A stretch of DNA of 64,000 bases from Micropterus salmoides (taxonomy: Eukaryota > Chordata > Actinopteri > Centrarchiformes > Centrarchidae). Both the position numbers and the translations under genes were made by a program. Position 1 is the stretch's first letter, and every line of letters begins with the position of its first letter. Under the pieces are notes generated by a model. That model did no database searches, was not told the DNA's origin, and saw nothing but the letters and a program-made list of their open reading frames with translations. This document shows, piece by piece, positions 10,331 to 24,941 of the stretch. Location of the stretch: positions 12,487,943 through 12,551,942 of the forward strand of contig NW_024040928.1 in the NCBI RefSeq assembly GCF_014851395.1. The letters are read 5' to 3'.

Positions 10331-13300
10331 ATAGCACGGAACTGCAAGCCCTTTCCCCCCTTATCAAAATATTTCTTTTTTTCGTAAAAGCAGAGAGCTG
10401 AAAGGAAAACAAGGAAAAAGACTCACATTGGGTGTGTTGCGATTATTGGATCAGATTTGATCCTTGCATGACTTCAAATATGGTTTAAATGTCAAAATTG
10501 GTTTTATTCCTTTAAGTATTCAGCGTGACACTGTAACACCTTTGTCCATATCTGTATCCTCAAATAACAAGAGAAGCAAAAAACTCCTTTCCGTCTTTCT
10601 GTGGTTGACTTCTATCCAAGAAGCAGCGGTGGCTTATAGCCGGTGCCACATGGGTACTCGAGAAGAGTGATGACAAGACTTAATGTAATTGGAAAATGGC
10701 TTTTACTGGTGTTTCCTGAGGACATGCCAGTAACTGCAGCCAGTAGAGTATTTTACTCAACAGGGACAGTGTTTGTGAGTTTACCATGGAAACTGATCAA
10801 ATATCTCTAATCTGATACCTTCCCTTGTTTGATTTTTGGCTTTTGGTAAAGCTGCTTCTAGATTGTAGTGATGTGAAGAGGAGCAGGGAGTTCACATGCA
10901 GAGAGGAAGAGTGAAGAGGCAGATTCTTTGATAAACATTCATTCATTTCTGTGAGTGTATGTGTGCAAGTCTTGAACTTGTACTGTGTTTGGGTTCATTG
11001 GGTGCTCAGAATAATCCCCCACCACTACTGTTTATAAACCATAATCTGCATTGCCTCCTGCAGAGGGGGTGTCTTTGAACTGTCTTTAGTGATCCCTGCT
11101 GACCTGAGTTCCACAAGTTCCACTCTTCAGATCCTCAGCCAGGCTAAAACAGGGAAGCAGATTATCCAAAAACTCCCACTACACAGTTGTGGAAAAAAAT
11201 TCCAAATGCCATAAAAGTAAATAATTCTTATCCGATTTTAAATGGAAATATTGTAAGTATCAAGGCCATACTTGGAGGAAAAATGTTGTTAGACGAAAGG
11301 TGGATTATTCAGCCATGTTTAGACCAACATTAGCATCCAGAAAGCAGACTCCTTGTTCATTTTAGACTTCTGACTTCGTGTTGAGAAGCAACAGCCCTCA
11401 AGAAGGGCTCTACAAAAACCAAAACACTTGAACCTGTCTCAACTTCCTGACAGATTTTTGTAACGTGAGCAGAGTAACTCTACTGCAATTATCGAGACAG
11501 GGAACAAAATGACTGTTGCCTTAATAACTTGTAAACTTCTGCCTAGTTTTATAAGCCACTGTCAGTTTTTAAATCTAGTATTTCCTCCCCATTACATGTA
11601 GCAACATGCTATTGTGCAAGATGAGAGATGTAGATAATTAAGTGGTTTCACACAAAGCTAAAGTTACTTTACTGTTTTACGAGAAACTTTCTTGAACAGA
11701 CAAAATTATCTTTTAAATTGACAAACATCAAATGTGTAATTCAGGGTACTATTTAAATGGGACGAAAAAAAGTCTCTCGCCGTTGACTGCTGTACATGTT
11801 TTTTCTGAAATAAGGTCCCATGGTGCGGAGGCAGAAGGGATGGACTTAGGCTCTCTATTCCTAATCACAAATTACTTTCCATGAACATTAATACATTCCA
11901 GCTATGCGGGAAAATTCAGCTATATGCAGCCACCCAGTGTAGTATAAACAAAACCTTTTGAAAGCCAACATTTCTTTCTATTGAAGCACACAGAGTTTGC
12001 GTCACAATTCAAGGAGGATTCCCTTTTAACTCCAGTGAAAGTAAGCAATTTCTTTAGTTGTTGGATACTGTGGATTTACACATTTAGCCCCCACTTCCTC
12101 TGGGTGGGAGTACAGCTACTTGACTCACTTTCACCAGGGGACTAAGTCAGAAGAGCGTGCAAGTAAAACATACAAAGATAGCCCCCATCTTAGGTACAGT
12201 ATCTACTTTACTCCTTCCTGCCTCTTAGTCAGGCATCCTTACTTTTGGAGGCATCGTGTTCTCATGCATGTTTGTTGATACTGTAGAATACACACAGATA
12301 CATCTGCGCATTCCTCTCCCACACACACTAGACTGCACCTGTGATGCTACAGTATAGTAAGCCAGGGATGAGTTCACACACAAACTGACGTCTGATGTGA
12401 CTTGGAGTCTAGAATTGTGACTTATTGTTTATCCGTTTAATAATAGATATGAAATGTTTTCATCTGACTGTCAGTTTTGATACACAGTAACACCTTGCCA
12501 TCAGTTCCAGTGCCAATGTAGCAGCATTTAGTTACAAAGACTTTTATAAAGCTGAACAATTGTTGAGATGTGTTATTATTTCTGCACCAGGCATTTAGGC
12601 CTTATTGTTTTATTTGACTTGAGCACAGTGTAATCGTCTGGCTGTAAATGATTTACCACTCATGACGTGGTTTAACCATCTAAGCCTGCCCAAAACACCC
12701 TTAAGAACCAAGGTAGTTTATCCTGTACACTGTGTATCCAAATGTTATTGTGTTTAGAGTCTTTTTGTCCGTGACGGAGGACACTCTCTGGAGCGATTCA
12801 GACACAGATACAGGTTCTGTAGACATAAAAGAAAAATCACTTACTTTAGAGGGATTTAAATTTAAAGCTAAAACACATAAATATATCTAAAGTTCTTTGG
12901 AAGTCATTTTTATTCTGTCAAAAAACCTCTCAAGATGAAAATATACTGCTTTAAATGTGTTTAGACTAAAACAGAAAGCACAAAGGTAAACATTTACTGT
13001 ATGTTAATGTCTTCCTGGATCATTTTGGTGACCTATACTCCTCAGGAATTACTCCACAGCTACAATGCGCATGTGATGAACAGCAAAATCTGCATCCTTT
13101 TTTAAGCTAAAGGGAAACGTCTCTGATGCTTCTTGCACTACATCCATGATACTGTTTTATTTGTTTTCATCTGTTTCTTTCGGTAACAATAACTAGTTGC
13201 TCCTTTTGAAAGTTCTATCTGGTCTCCTCTTTTTCAACAAGACTACAGTGCCCAGGCCTAGTCAGCCCTCCAATATCCATTTATCTTTCTTGCGAAAAGC

Positions 13301-15074
13301 TTTAAACACATCCTCCAAGGGAGAGGGGAAAAAATATTGTATTGGTTTTTCAGATTTTGTGCACAAAAAAAAATGAAGCTACCCCTTAGAGGAGACTCAA
13401 AAAGTTGGTGTTTCAGGACAGGAAGCACAGAATTGCAGATGTGAGTGAAACACTGTTTAAGGAGGGGAAAAAACTCTTACTACACTGTGGTGGCTGACGG
13501 CAACATTTCCATATGACATCACTACTGCTCCACCCTCACTGTACACTGACTTTAATTTGTGTCTAACATAAAAGGTGACAGGGGGACAAGTTGCCAAATC
13601 TCAAAGATGAATATTTATAGGTTGTGACACTCGCCTCGTGTCTCTGAGTGTTTAACAGCTGCAACAGGTGCCAATCGTCCGTACTTGCTGTATTGTTTGA
13701 CAGAGGTGTCAGAGATACGTGGGCAATGCGCATGGACTGTAAGTCACATATGCATAACTACAACATTTACTACTGGATAAGATTTCAGAAAACAGGAGCC
13801 AAATAATTCAGCTGTCTCCTAGAATAAAACGCACAGATTTTATTCGCTGTTCAATGATGTTAATTTGTTTTTTTTAAAGGGTAATGGAAGGAAAAGATGA
13901 TGGCATCTATCCAAGGCTGACTTCCCGCACTGGCCTTGTTGTAACTACGAAGAACTAGAGTTACACGTCTCTTCAAATTGATTCTGACTCTATATACTCT
14001 TACAGTAATGGAGTTATTTTTGGAAGAGTTTCATGCTTGCCAGTTGGTCTCCTTTCTCTCTCCAACTTCCACTTTCCACTCACCTAGAGTGAACAGAAGA
14101 CAAGGGCGTCCAAGACAACCTCACCGTTTCACTACTGTTTCTAAAAACACAGCAAATTGAGCGAGGAGACATATGGGAGTTTGTTTGCTGTCACTTGCCT
14201 CCAAAAGACAAGTTTTACGAACAATATTAAGAAGCGCGAGAGAGAGAAAATGCAAAGTGAGAGAGAAAAAGCATGTCAGGTGTAAACACATGGGAACAAG
14301 AGAAACAGAGACAGAAAAAGGAGAGCAAGAGAGCTTCATCCACTTTACCCAGCTTTGATCTCCTTAATGGGGTGCTGGCCTAGCTCCAGGTGGGATGTGT
14401 TGCCAGGGGCAACGGGACAAGAGAGGAGGCTGATAAGGCAGGCCCAGCTCTGAGCTTTGGGGGCTGCTCAGACAAAACCCACTCCACATTGGCCTCCTTA
14501 CTGTATAATGCTCAGTGTACTTTAGAAATGACTAAATGAAACAGCGAGTAAAGTTTAGGGAAGAGAACAAAATAACTCCAGGTGTTTACAAGTGCTGCTG
14601 GATCCTCCTTTTTTTGGCAGTATGCCTCATCTGGACGATGGTGGAGTCTGACAATACAATGACCTTTATGACTTTGAAAAGGCCTGCGTAAATCTGAAAA
14701 GGCTTACAGAGCTTTAGCTGATTTGAGAGCTCCAGCGAGCAATGGCTAGCCAGTGGTTGGCCACTGGGCAAGTAGCAGCTTAAAAAGGGGTTTATTCTCT
14801 TAATTTTACAGTTGAACTCTCTTAACTCCCTCCCAGACACTCCTTCTCTCTTTTTCTTTTCCTCCATCTCCTCTTTGAACTCCCCTGCCTATTTCCTGAC
14901 CTCTCTCCCTCATCTGTCTGTCTCTCTTCAGTGGCCACTCCCTTCATCTCTGCCAGAAGCCTGGACTTTCTTTGATATTGTGCGGGATTAGCTCAGAGCT
15001 GTCCGTCTGCGTGTTTGGGTGTGTCTGATATAGGGGCTTTTGCATTGAATCTAATCGCTGCTTATTCACACTTT

Positions 15075-15076
<2 letters not shown>

Positions 15077-15120
<44 letters not shown>
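15077..15120. repeat. (CA)n microsatellite
   Basis: Twenty-two CA units, uninterrupted. Confidence 0.95.
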
Positions 15121-15122
<2 letters not shown>

Positions 15123-17834
15123 GATGGATAGAATAATGAAGAGAAGATATTATTACATCCTGCTAAAGGGCAGAGTCAGATCTTCCCATCAGTTATGAGA
15201 CTGTTTACCCATTTCAAGAATTTTAATTATTAAGTTGTGTCTCAGTGGAATGTAGTTCTGAGATATTAAGTAGAACTGTTATTTACTCTATCTTATTAAA
15301 CAGTTAATCCCAAATGGCCCTCCATTCAAATGTGACACCACAAAAGAAAATCAAAGTATAAATATGTGGATGAATATGGTGAGAAAAGGAGAACCTTTAT
15401 GTGTAGACATGCCATAAGAAACAATGTATTGCATTGTAGGACTCTTAAGTCCGTAGAAGATTATAGTGAATATATTTCATTAAATATATAGTGCACAAAT
15501 TTCAATCATTCTCACTACTCGGACATGTAAACAAAATGGCAAAGGGTGAAGATATTGCACTATATTGTAAATAAAAAGGAATTTCAGACACAGGTCTTGA
15601 ATTTGATGATCACACATTCCCAATATCTGACAACCGTTTAAAATGTAACAAAACAAAGAGTCTGTAGCCACGTTAGCTACTCAGTGAGGCTGTTGTGCAC
15701 GTAGTAAAGAAACCCAAATTGTAAAATGGATAAATGTTGAGGTCCCATGTTTTTTACCAGTCAAGGTAGAGTAAATGTAAGTGCTGGTGGTTGTCATGTT
15801 AACATGCTCAAATTGGCCATTTTAAAATGTTGTTTGGCAAGCAGTGTTTAGCGTCTTAGCACTGAACACAAAGTAAAGCTGAGGTTGATGGGAATGTGAT
15901 TAGTTTTTTAGTTATTTGGTCATAAACCACAGTATTGGACACACTTTCACGCTCGACACTAGAAGAAAAGGGATAGCCCAGCTTATTGCAGTTCATTCTG
16001 TGGGGAACATACCTGTAAAAAAGATTCATGGCCGTTCATCCAGTCAACTGTACTTTACCATAGTTTTTTTTTTTTTGTACAGCAATCTTTTCTTTATAGC
16101 TGTCATAGAGAGTTCATATTTCAAACATGTTGGCATTGGATGGGGAAAAAAACAGAGTTGTCCAATATTGACATATTATATAATATATAATAATATTGAC
16201 ATTGTTGATCCACTGGTTGTAGAGACATTGTGTCATCATCCTGAATCTGGCCATCATCACCCTCCCAACAGCCACCAGTGCCGGTCCTATCGTTTTATCT
16301 TCATGACTCCTTCCCTAAAATATTATTCTGTGTCCTGCAAAATATTATTTTGTTTTCCATAAGATTCCACAGAACACGGAATAATAACAGCACAGGACTT
16401 TACAGAGAAGGGTTAATGGGCCACATGTTAAAGCTCATGGGAAATGCATTGCCGGCACACCAGGAGGCTTTCCTCACACTGATGGAGAGGAGGGTGAGAA
16501 GAGGAGGCATGGGGGGTGGGGGTAGAGCAAGGTTCACTGGTTCCCAAACTCCTGCAGAGCTTCAGTAGCCTTCACTGCCACCCTGAAGCTCCTCTCACCC
16601 CTCCTGTCTCCCCTCTTTTTTCCCCTTCACTGCCCTCCAGCACCGCTCTCAAGCTTTCGCCATTCTTTTGTCTGTGCCCCCCCACCGGCTAAATGCTCTC
16701 ACCTACTAGCCTTTAACACCTCCTCCAGGGCTCCCTATGTTCTGGTATCTCTCCTAAACCTCTCGTTCTTCTCATCACCCATGAAAAGTTCCCTTCCTCA
16801 TCCCACCCCTCACAGCTTTTGTCACAACATACCCAAAAATCTAAATAATCTTCCACACATGCTCATGTAGAAGTCTGTTTGTGCTTGGGGGCTCTCTCCC
16901 TTATATCTCTGGGTTTTACTGTATGCAGTAAATTACATCTGAGACTCTGCTTTATGACTGAAGGTCAATATTGACTTTCTAAAAAACCAGCAAGGTGGGG
17001 GAGAGAGACAGAAAGAGACAGAGAGGGAGAAAGAGAGAGAGAGTGTCGTCAGTGTGTTCTCTGAGGCTATCTGCTTGACTTTTTGTTTGGGTGCCCCTCG
17101 GCTTAACATTATTGAAAATGGCATGTACTCAAAGTCAACACAGTTAGAGATTTTCCTTCAGAAGAAGAAGCTTTTGCCGACATTTGTTTATGTACAGAAC
17201 ATAAAGAAAACTTCAAAAGATTTGAAAAATCCTGCAGCAGATCATGCATTACAGAAAACACAAATTCAAGGACCTCCAGAGAATAACTGAGGGCAGTTAA
17301 ATAATGCTTCTCATCAGTCATCATTATCTTATATTTTTATATATGTTTTTATTTAAGAAATTAGGAAAAATTAGTGTTAAAATACCTGAGTGTAAGCTGA
17401 CAAATGGGAAACACTATAAGTAAACTATAAGTAACAAATGGACTATACTAATAAATGTATTCTCCTTTAAGCTGCTTGAGGAGGGGAGCTAAGGCTTGAG
17501 AAAGAAAACTAATCAAACGGAGAAATCTGTCTCTTGGGGCCCACTGTGCCTTGTGCATGGAGGAATCACACACACGAAAACACACATACAGACACGTGTG
17601 CAGATACACACTTAGGCCATATGCTTTCGATGTTGTCAGGCCTGTCGTCTGTCATCATGTACGGGTTTTGGCATGCAGCCTTCCTCCGGGTTACAAAAAG
17701 CGCAGTCTTTTGTGTTTCGACAACTATTCCTCACATCCCTACCTGGCCCAGCAGGCCTGTTTAGAGGTGCAGGCAAGCAAAACCACACACACACCCCTCT
17801 AAGTTTTAGCCTAACTTCTTGCAGTTCCTCTTCT

Positions 17835-17885
17835 CAATTTAATTCAAGTCAATTCAATGGGGCTTCATTGGCATGCAAAACAGAC
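17835..17885 (-). repeat. LINE 3'-tail-like fragment
   Basis: On the minus strand it reads GCATGCCAATGAAGCCCCAT followed by TGAATTGACTTGAATT. This 'CCAATAAAG..ATTGAATTGA' pattern is typical of the short tandem 3' tails of fish LINEs. Confidence 0.5.
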
Positions 17886-19829
17886 GCTCACAAGTGTGAA
17901 ATAGAAATATACATAAACTGAAGAATTGTGATTTTCTCCTTGCTCACACTTAATTTTATTCTTCCCTTTGTTCACAGAGAAACTAGCTGCTGAAATCTCC
18001 TTTTAGTGTGAACGTCCTATGAGAGACTAAAGCAACCTAATAGTAATTTGTAAAAGTAAAAGAGGTATAGCCAACACATGCTTTGTTAAACTTATTTCCC
18101 AATTAGTACAAGTTTATTTTTGCAGTTTCTTGTAATCTCTAAATACAACCATCACATGTCAATTACCCTCTTTACTGCTTAGATCATTTTAAAATTTCTT
18201 TTAAGTGTGATTTTGAAAACAAATATTTCTGGTGACCATAGAGGGTTTTTTTTCTCCCTGAGTTATACCTCTCAGACTGCAGCCCTACTACACTACAACA
18301 CGTTCTTATACCCTGACAACAAAATAGGTCTACTGTCAATTGTCCCAACATATAAGACCATTTTCTAAAACGAACTATATGTCCGTTTGAAAGTGCAACG
18401 ACATATATGACAGTTCCCCAAAATGACATGTCAGAGCATTGGCAAGTATCAGACTAGAGTAGAATAGTGAGTAGAATCCAACAGTTTCACACACCAAAAC
18501 GTGCACTTAAAAAGCAACAATCATAGGCAATAGCAACTATAACTCTACTGTTCCTGACCTTTCCTTTTCCATAACATAATGAGGTTTAATCAATGTAAGC
18601 CTACAAAAACTAAAAATACCATCTTTGTTTGCATGGGCAATGACTGCCAGAGCAGCAATTATCTTGTTTTAAAACTGACTGGATTCTAGGAACAGTAGTT
18701 GCTATATTGGTAGTGGCTAATGGGGATCCAAATAAAGAAATCAATCTGTGTTAAGTCTACAGTGTATAGTGAGTTTATTTGGCCGCTATGTAAGCAGAGA
18801 AAACATTTAGGTAGATTTAGGGGAAGCTATATAAGTGCACTGCCTTTGTTTTCCTGTGGTTAACTTGCTTAACAGTGGCGATCTCGCTGTGGTCGGCTGT
18901 TTATCGTTTTGGAGTAGGGGGTCCCTGTGGTGGTTAAGGTTTACTTAGAATTTTACAGGAAACTGTGGCCAAAAACCCAGCCTGGCATTTCACACACACA
19001 CTTGCGTGGTTACACTTAAAGAGGTCAAGAGGAGAGGAACGTTTGTGGCTTACCTCAGACGTTTACCATGATGGTACAAAATCATGTGTTTTCTGAGTGT
19101 GCGTGTGTCTGCTGTAGGTGGTAAAGTTAACATACTCATGTGCTTAACTACCTCGGGTGAGTAAAAACAGGCATCCATCAAACTGACCGGGCTGCCTGTT
19201 GGTTTGGTTGTGTTTGAGCACTTCCTAAACCACTGGTGGTTTGCTGGAATATTGAGGTCTGAGGCTACGGTGGCCACTGTTTCCGCCTGCATTGTTTACC
19301 TGCCCAAAAGATGTTTTGTTTTCCAAACAGGAAGATCCAATCAGGGTAATAAGTGGATAATTTTTTAACTAAAGTTGGTGGAAATAGCTGAGCCAGAGGA
19401 TATTTTGGCAAACCAGATGCTTATTGGATAAACAAGAGGCAGGGATATCAGTTAGAATCACCGAATCAAGGTCAGACAATGTTGTTTGACCCTAGCTCTT
19501 AATTAGAAAACATGTCAAAACTAATATGTGTTCTACCTTTGTTTGACACTGCCTTTTGCAAGGGCCACCTTTTTAATTGGTGAAAGCTGACATGTTAATG
19601 GTCAGTGTTTTGGTTGACCGTGTTCACTGAAGGGATCCCTTCCTTACTTCAGCATAGGTCACCCGCAGGTCAGCGTAGTGCAAGGTCAGAAAGTAGTCCA
19701 TTCTCCCGCTGTGTCCTTAGCAATGTGTAGTATGTGGGTCATCTTCAAAAAGGCTGAAGTATTAGCCTTTGACATGAAGCATCAGCAGCTTCCACGGTAG
19801 GGTGAACTCCAACTTCAATTGGAAAAGTA

Positions 19830-20310
19830 GCGTGGATAAGGATATGGTCATTGATTTTAGATGGAAATCATCTCATCCACCATCTAAGACCTTCATCAAA
19901 GGAACTGGCATTGAATTTGCAGAACATTATAAATATCTTGGAACAGTCATTGATAGTGACCCGACATTTGCTGCAAATGCGACTGATGCTATCTGTAAGA
20001 AGAAGATTTTGACAAGCAGGTTCTCCGCAAGGCCAGCTCTATATTACACTGAACAAACCAAAAACTTCACTTTGAGTTTTAAACTCTCCCCTCTGGCTGG
20101 AGATTTAGGATACCCCTTTCATTCCCTGTCCAATAACCATGCTTAATCTGCACATGTAATTGAAGATTTCTTTATGGTTTTATTATGTTCTATATGTTGT
20201 GTGCACAGGTAATATTCTTGTACTGTTGTTTTTGTTTTTGTATTGTTTTTTTATCTTGTGCCCCTGACTACAACTCTAGTTTCCCATTTAGGATAATAAA
20301 ATGACCTAAA
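19830..20310 (+). pseudogene. LINE reverse transcriptase C-terminal fragment with 3' end
   Basis: The plus-strand ORF at 19802-20146 contains DKDMVIDFRWKSSHPPSKTF, then IEFAEHYKYLGTVIDSDPTF and DAICKKK. The (V)DFR and YLGTVID blocks lie just downstream of the YADD/FADD box in fish L2/Rex-like reverse transcriptases. The ORF breaks after about residue 70 of the match, and the copy ends with a 3' tail-like GTTTCCCATTTAGGATAATA near 20280. It is dead and 5' truncated, as is usual for LINEs. Confidence 0.75.
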
Positions 20311-21039
20311 TGAACTGGGAAGCTGAGACTAAAACAGGTCAGTTGTTTATAACTAGAACTTCTACACTACTCACTTAAAAGAGGTCAGAAAGAAGCAGGG
20401 CTGTGTTTGTGTGAAGTGGACATTAGTGGAAATGTGTTTTTGTATACCTAACACTCATCTTGTGTTTTGATGAATTTTGTGCATGACTTCATTTCAGTTT
20501 ATAATTTTGTGTCTATTTGCAGCCTGGGATTCAACCAAAACAAACTCTCCTGTAGGTAATTTACATTTTCCCTTCACCAATGAATGAATTTAATAAGGGA
20601 GTAATACGATTTTCATTGACACATAGCACACAAAGGCCATATGTGTGTGAAATTGCAAGTGTTTAGATTAATTTGCCAGTCTAAACATAAATATACAAGG
20701 GCAATAGAACATAAATAAATATTCCTACCTTAACAGTGGAGGATGGCGTTGCAAACATGGCAATATGTTTTGGTTACAAAAACTTTATTGCTCATGGCAA
20801 TTTCATCCAAAGGTTTTATTGAACTTCTGCTATAATAAGCTGTTGTGAATAATGTATCTCTTTGTGACTTGGACTTTGTGACTTTGTGTCAATGGCACAC
20901 TACCATTGCAACCACCAACACCAATGGAGGGGTCCGGGCATTGTTGCAGTTTCCTCCTGTTTGCCAGCACATGTCATGGATTCACTGATTCTTAATTTGA
21001 ATGATCCCTAATTTGAATGTGTAATCATTTCAATGTCAG

Positions 21040-21727
21040 GCAAGTTACTTGAAAATGCAATCAATTAGGCTACTCATTATTTATTGTTAATGAAAAAGTA
21101 CTTTACTCATACTAATTACTCATTTCATGCTTTCCGCGACTCAGCCTAGCTCTATCAAAGGTGTTTTTAAATGACCCCAAACTTCCAAATCCACATGCCC
21201 ACATCATCTTCTGTGTTTTAACATGAGTAGAAGTACAAAATCTTACATTTTTAACAAGCGGCTAGTCTCAGTTTAGGTGTACTGACCAACACCCTCCAAC
21301 TTTGAACAAAACCAAGGGAATCCTAAATGTACGAGTAGCTAACGTTAACAAGCCAGCTAAAAACACACGAGATGTAAATAAGACAATGTTGGTGTTAGCG
21401 AGAGCAGTATTCACTTCTCTTTATGCGGAAAGCTAGTCACCATCCCCCCAACTCCAGTCCATGTACCAAGCTTGCATGTCCCATACAGACTCCCGACTGT
21501 AGTATACGGAAACACGTCCACTGCCCGTATGCAAGACCGTGGCTGTAAGCGTCACCAATACTAAATCAACCATCCCAACTAACTCCTTGTAAAATAGCAA
21601 ACTGACCCCCAAAATGTCAAAGTAATGGAGTGTTACTTGGATTATTAGTCTAAATTGTAATCACTAGTACTGATAAATGTAATCACATCACTCCAACACG
21701 TTACTAAGTAGTTACTGGCCAACACTG
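21040..21727. mobile_element. hAT-like MITE or fragment
   Basis: The right end ACTGGCCAACACTG (21714-21727), preceded by GTTACTAAGTA, matches the widespread fish hAT-type end 'CAGTGTTGGCCAGTAAC' read in reverse. The left part, AGTTACTTGAAAATGCAATC near 21045, partly mirrors the right subterminal GGATTATTAGTCTAAATTG. The left terminus itself is not clean, so the left boundary is approximate. It is non-coding. Confidence 0.5.
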
Positions 21728-21729
21728 CA

Positions 21730-24300
21730 CATATCGCCAGTCCTGGATGTGAACAAATTCCAGCCACTTCCTCTCAACATACAGTTTTATTTTTTCTTAA
21801 AGCTAATGACATCATTCATAATTATTTACATGATTTAAAAAAAAACACTGTTTGTGTCAATGATTTTTCACTCTCTGCATGAATGCATTTGCTGCCCACG
21901 CTTCTTTCTCCTTGTCTCCAAGAAGTGTCTCCAGTCTGGATTTTAATAAGCTGTAGTGAGTAAAGTACTTAAGCTAGCAGACCTAAATTAATCAAATCAC
22001 CTTTCCTCACAGTACATTGCACATTGCAGCTTGTAACACTGGCTCAGGATACATCATACATGTAAAGAAAGTGAGTGGATCAAGGGCAATCGCTTTTCCC
22101 TCCAGTTTTGTAAGGAGATGTTAGCACAAGCCAGTTAGCATCTGCTTAAAGCCTCAAAAGTGCAGTCTTATAACATTAAGTCTGCGAGCAGACCACACAG
22201 AGCAAGCAAGGGTGTCTGTGTCCTCATTAAAACTCTGCCTGGGTAAACCAGAGACAGCCAATATACACAGCAGATAAGACAGTTAGCAGCTCACCCAGAT
22301 TTACAGCCGCTAGCCTCGGGGATTGAGAGGACGAGGGGTGACAGAGAACGAGTTCATATAATGTTTAATGTCTGGCAGCCAGATGAACTGAGAACAATCT
22401 GTGATTTAAAAGAGATAAAGAACTGGCGTGTGGACAGGGTGTTTGACTGATAGACAGCAGTGATATTGGCTGTACAGACGGTGAAGTGAGTGTTCCAGGA
22501 GGATGGTAAATGAGATGGATGGAGTGGAAGAGATGTAAGATGAATAAAATGGGACAGGTAAAAATGTGAAAAAGGGACTTTTAGTTAGGCGGAAGGTTTT
22601 ATTAAAGGGGATGTTATGTCAAAATCATGTCACATTACGATGTTGCTACTGTTGTAACAATGAAAAACCCATATTGTGAATCATTAATCAGAAAACATCA
22701 GTAGAACTGCCAAAAAGTGCATTTGGGAAACCACAGCTTTCTGAAATATTACAACTCTCAGTCATTAGCAAACTCCAGTTTTACGCCAAATGTCAAAGTT
22801 TCTTGTCAACACCAGAAATCAGCCTATTACGTCAGCCTTCTCATAACCTCAACTTGATCTCTCACCTTGTTCACATAAATAACCCTCCCTCAAGAACAGG
22901 GGTCAACCACTCTCACTTTCTCTCCATGTCTCTTTTCTCTGCCTTTGATTTACGTCTACCGCATTAAAACCTGGGGCATCCTGCTCTGGAAAAACATTGC
23001 GTCTTAATATCTTTGAGTAAATTTTAAGTGCCGTGGGCTCATTTGGAGTGTTCAGTGTCAGGTTTTGCAGACTCCCCAGCGTGCGGGCCCACCTAGTGTG
23101 ACACTGCACCTCGTAAAGAAATCAAGCCCGACTTTTGGGAAAGGCTTTTCTCCCAGAGTGAGTGTTGGGTTTCACTACCAGTCTGTGGGTTCAGTCAAAG
23201 CGAAACAAGCAGTGCTAACAAAGACAAGGCAATTTAGCCACCTGAAAGAGGATACACACACACACACACATACTGCAAAGTTCCTCTGCTTTCAATCACA
23301 CATTCTCGGAGCAAACTGTCTTTAGATTAACATCTGCCTCATCTTACATGTTTAAGGATATAGTTGTTGTTTTTTTTACTGAACTTTTCCTGAACTGGAT
23401 TTCAAACATAATTTTTGTGGAACTTCACCAATCAAACAAAGCAAACGTAATAATGCACACATTGTACACATTTATATCAGCACAAACTGTAGCACATAGT
23501 TTACATAGACCCACACTTCCCACAGGACTTTTCTGTACCATGTTACTGGCCCTTGTGAGAAAACCACCAAAACAAATGTCACAAACACGAACACAGACCA
23601 CATCGGATGTTTGGAATGTTATTTGGTTGGAAATTTGTTAACCAGTGAGTAGAAACACCAAAGACATGGGTTTTCTATACTGTCGGGTTGAATGAAAGCA
23701 CTAGAAATGCAAAAGGATCTTGTCCGTCTTGTAGTGTGCTGATGCCAAAGGGAAAAACATCAGGAGGAAAATAAAATCTTCACTTTGACCTCTTCCAATG
23801 AACAAGACAATATTTCACCCTATGTGTCATTTCCTAGGGCATCAGAAGAGGTGTGAGTTTCTTTAGTTTCTTCTCTCAGCAGGCATTTGCTCCATTTAAG
23901 TGGCCTTGAGCAATCCCTTCCAGCTCCTGCAGCAATTTTCTGTAGGTGTTTCTGACCTCTGAAACAAAGAAGGCCCAAACATGTCATTTTTGAAGACAGG
24001 ATCCTTTTTGCCCAGCACCTCACAAGAAGGTGAATATATATCCAAAACAATGTATATTATAACATGATGCTATTAATTTAACAGTTTCAAACAAAATTTC
24101 CATGAGCCAAGTCTTAACCTGCAATATGAGGCTGAGTAGACCAACATAGGACAGATAAAAATATGTACCAGGGGAACAGAATGAGGGTATTGCAATGTTC
24201 ATGCACTGATTAGAATTAATTCAATAAAATTTTATTAATATTGGGTTCTTTTATGTTGCTTGAATCAATGTGTACTAATGATAGAACAATACTGGACTCT
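21730..24300. other. Gene-free stretch
   Basis: No gene was recognised. A short (CA)n lies at 23254-23270. The 97-codon ORF at 23348-23641 has no family resemblance and no splice context, and is taken as chance. Confidence 0.45.
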
Positions 24301-24301
24301 C

Positions 24302-24904
24302 TAGGTTGGAGAGCGGGGTAAGTTGTCTCGTGTGTAAGTTGTCACACTGCTGATAACTCCAACACAAGAGGCTCTATGTCAAAATCAAATAGCCACTTTG
24401 TGTGACTTCTATGTTCAACTTCCTGTTCACATGTGGTCAAGGTCACTCTAATCTGAGGTGAGCATAATTTTATTATTTTGTTGCTTCAAAAGTAAAACAT
24501 TGCACTTTACATTTTATGTATTCCATGAAAATGATAACTTTGCACAAAGTAGAGGAGACAATAACGTGTCTTTTGATATTTCAGCTGAAGTGCTATGTTA
24601 AGCTAACGTTGAGATTTAGCCAACATTAGCACATATGTCAGTTTGGGGCAAGTTATCTCAGTGACTTTGGGGCAAGTCGTCACATGTGATTACTTGCCCC
24701 AGTACAAGTAAACACATAGAACATGCTCAAAAAGCTATGTGAAACTGTGTAATTACCTCTGACACTAGTATTAAATGATAGTGTAAATAGAATATTAAAC
24801 ACTGTAGTTTACAGCAGCAGCCATATGCCTGGACAAGACTGAATTCATGACAGGGTATATACAGTCTTATGCCATGCCATAGGCATGTAGTGTGTTAGTA
24901 GATA

Positions 24905-24941
<37 letters not shown>

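Larger units (their letters stand above)
10350..19800. other. Long gene-free stretch upstream of vegfa
   Basis: Nothing coding could be supported. It holds a (CA)n run (15077-15120), a GA-rich run (about 17000-17043) and a LINE-tail-like fragment (17835-17885). Two stretches look less AT-rich than their surroundings, 14370-14490 and 16360-16570, and might be conserved non-coding elements, but that needs an alignment. Confidence 0.45.

Noticed and set aside
15916..16362. 148-codon ORF
   Set aside because: It spans homopolymer runs and AT-rich DNA, with no domain resemblance; length alone is not convincing in 64 kb on six frames.
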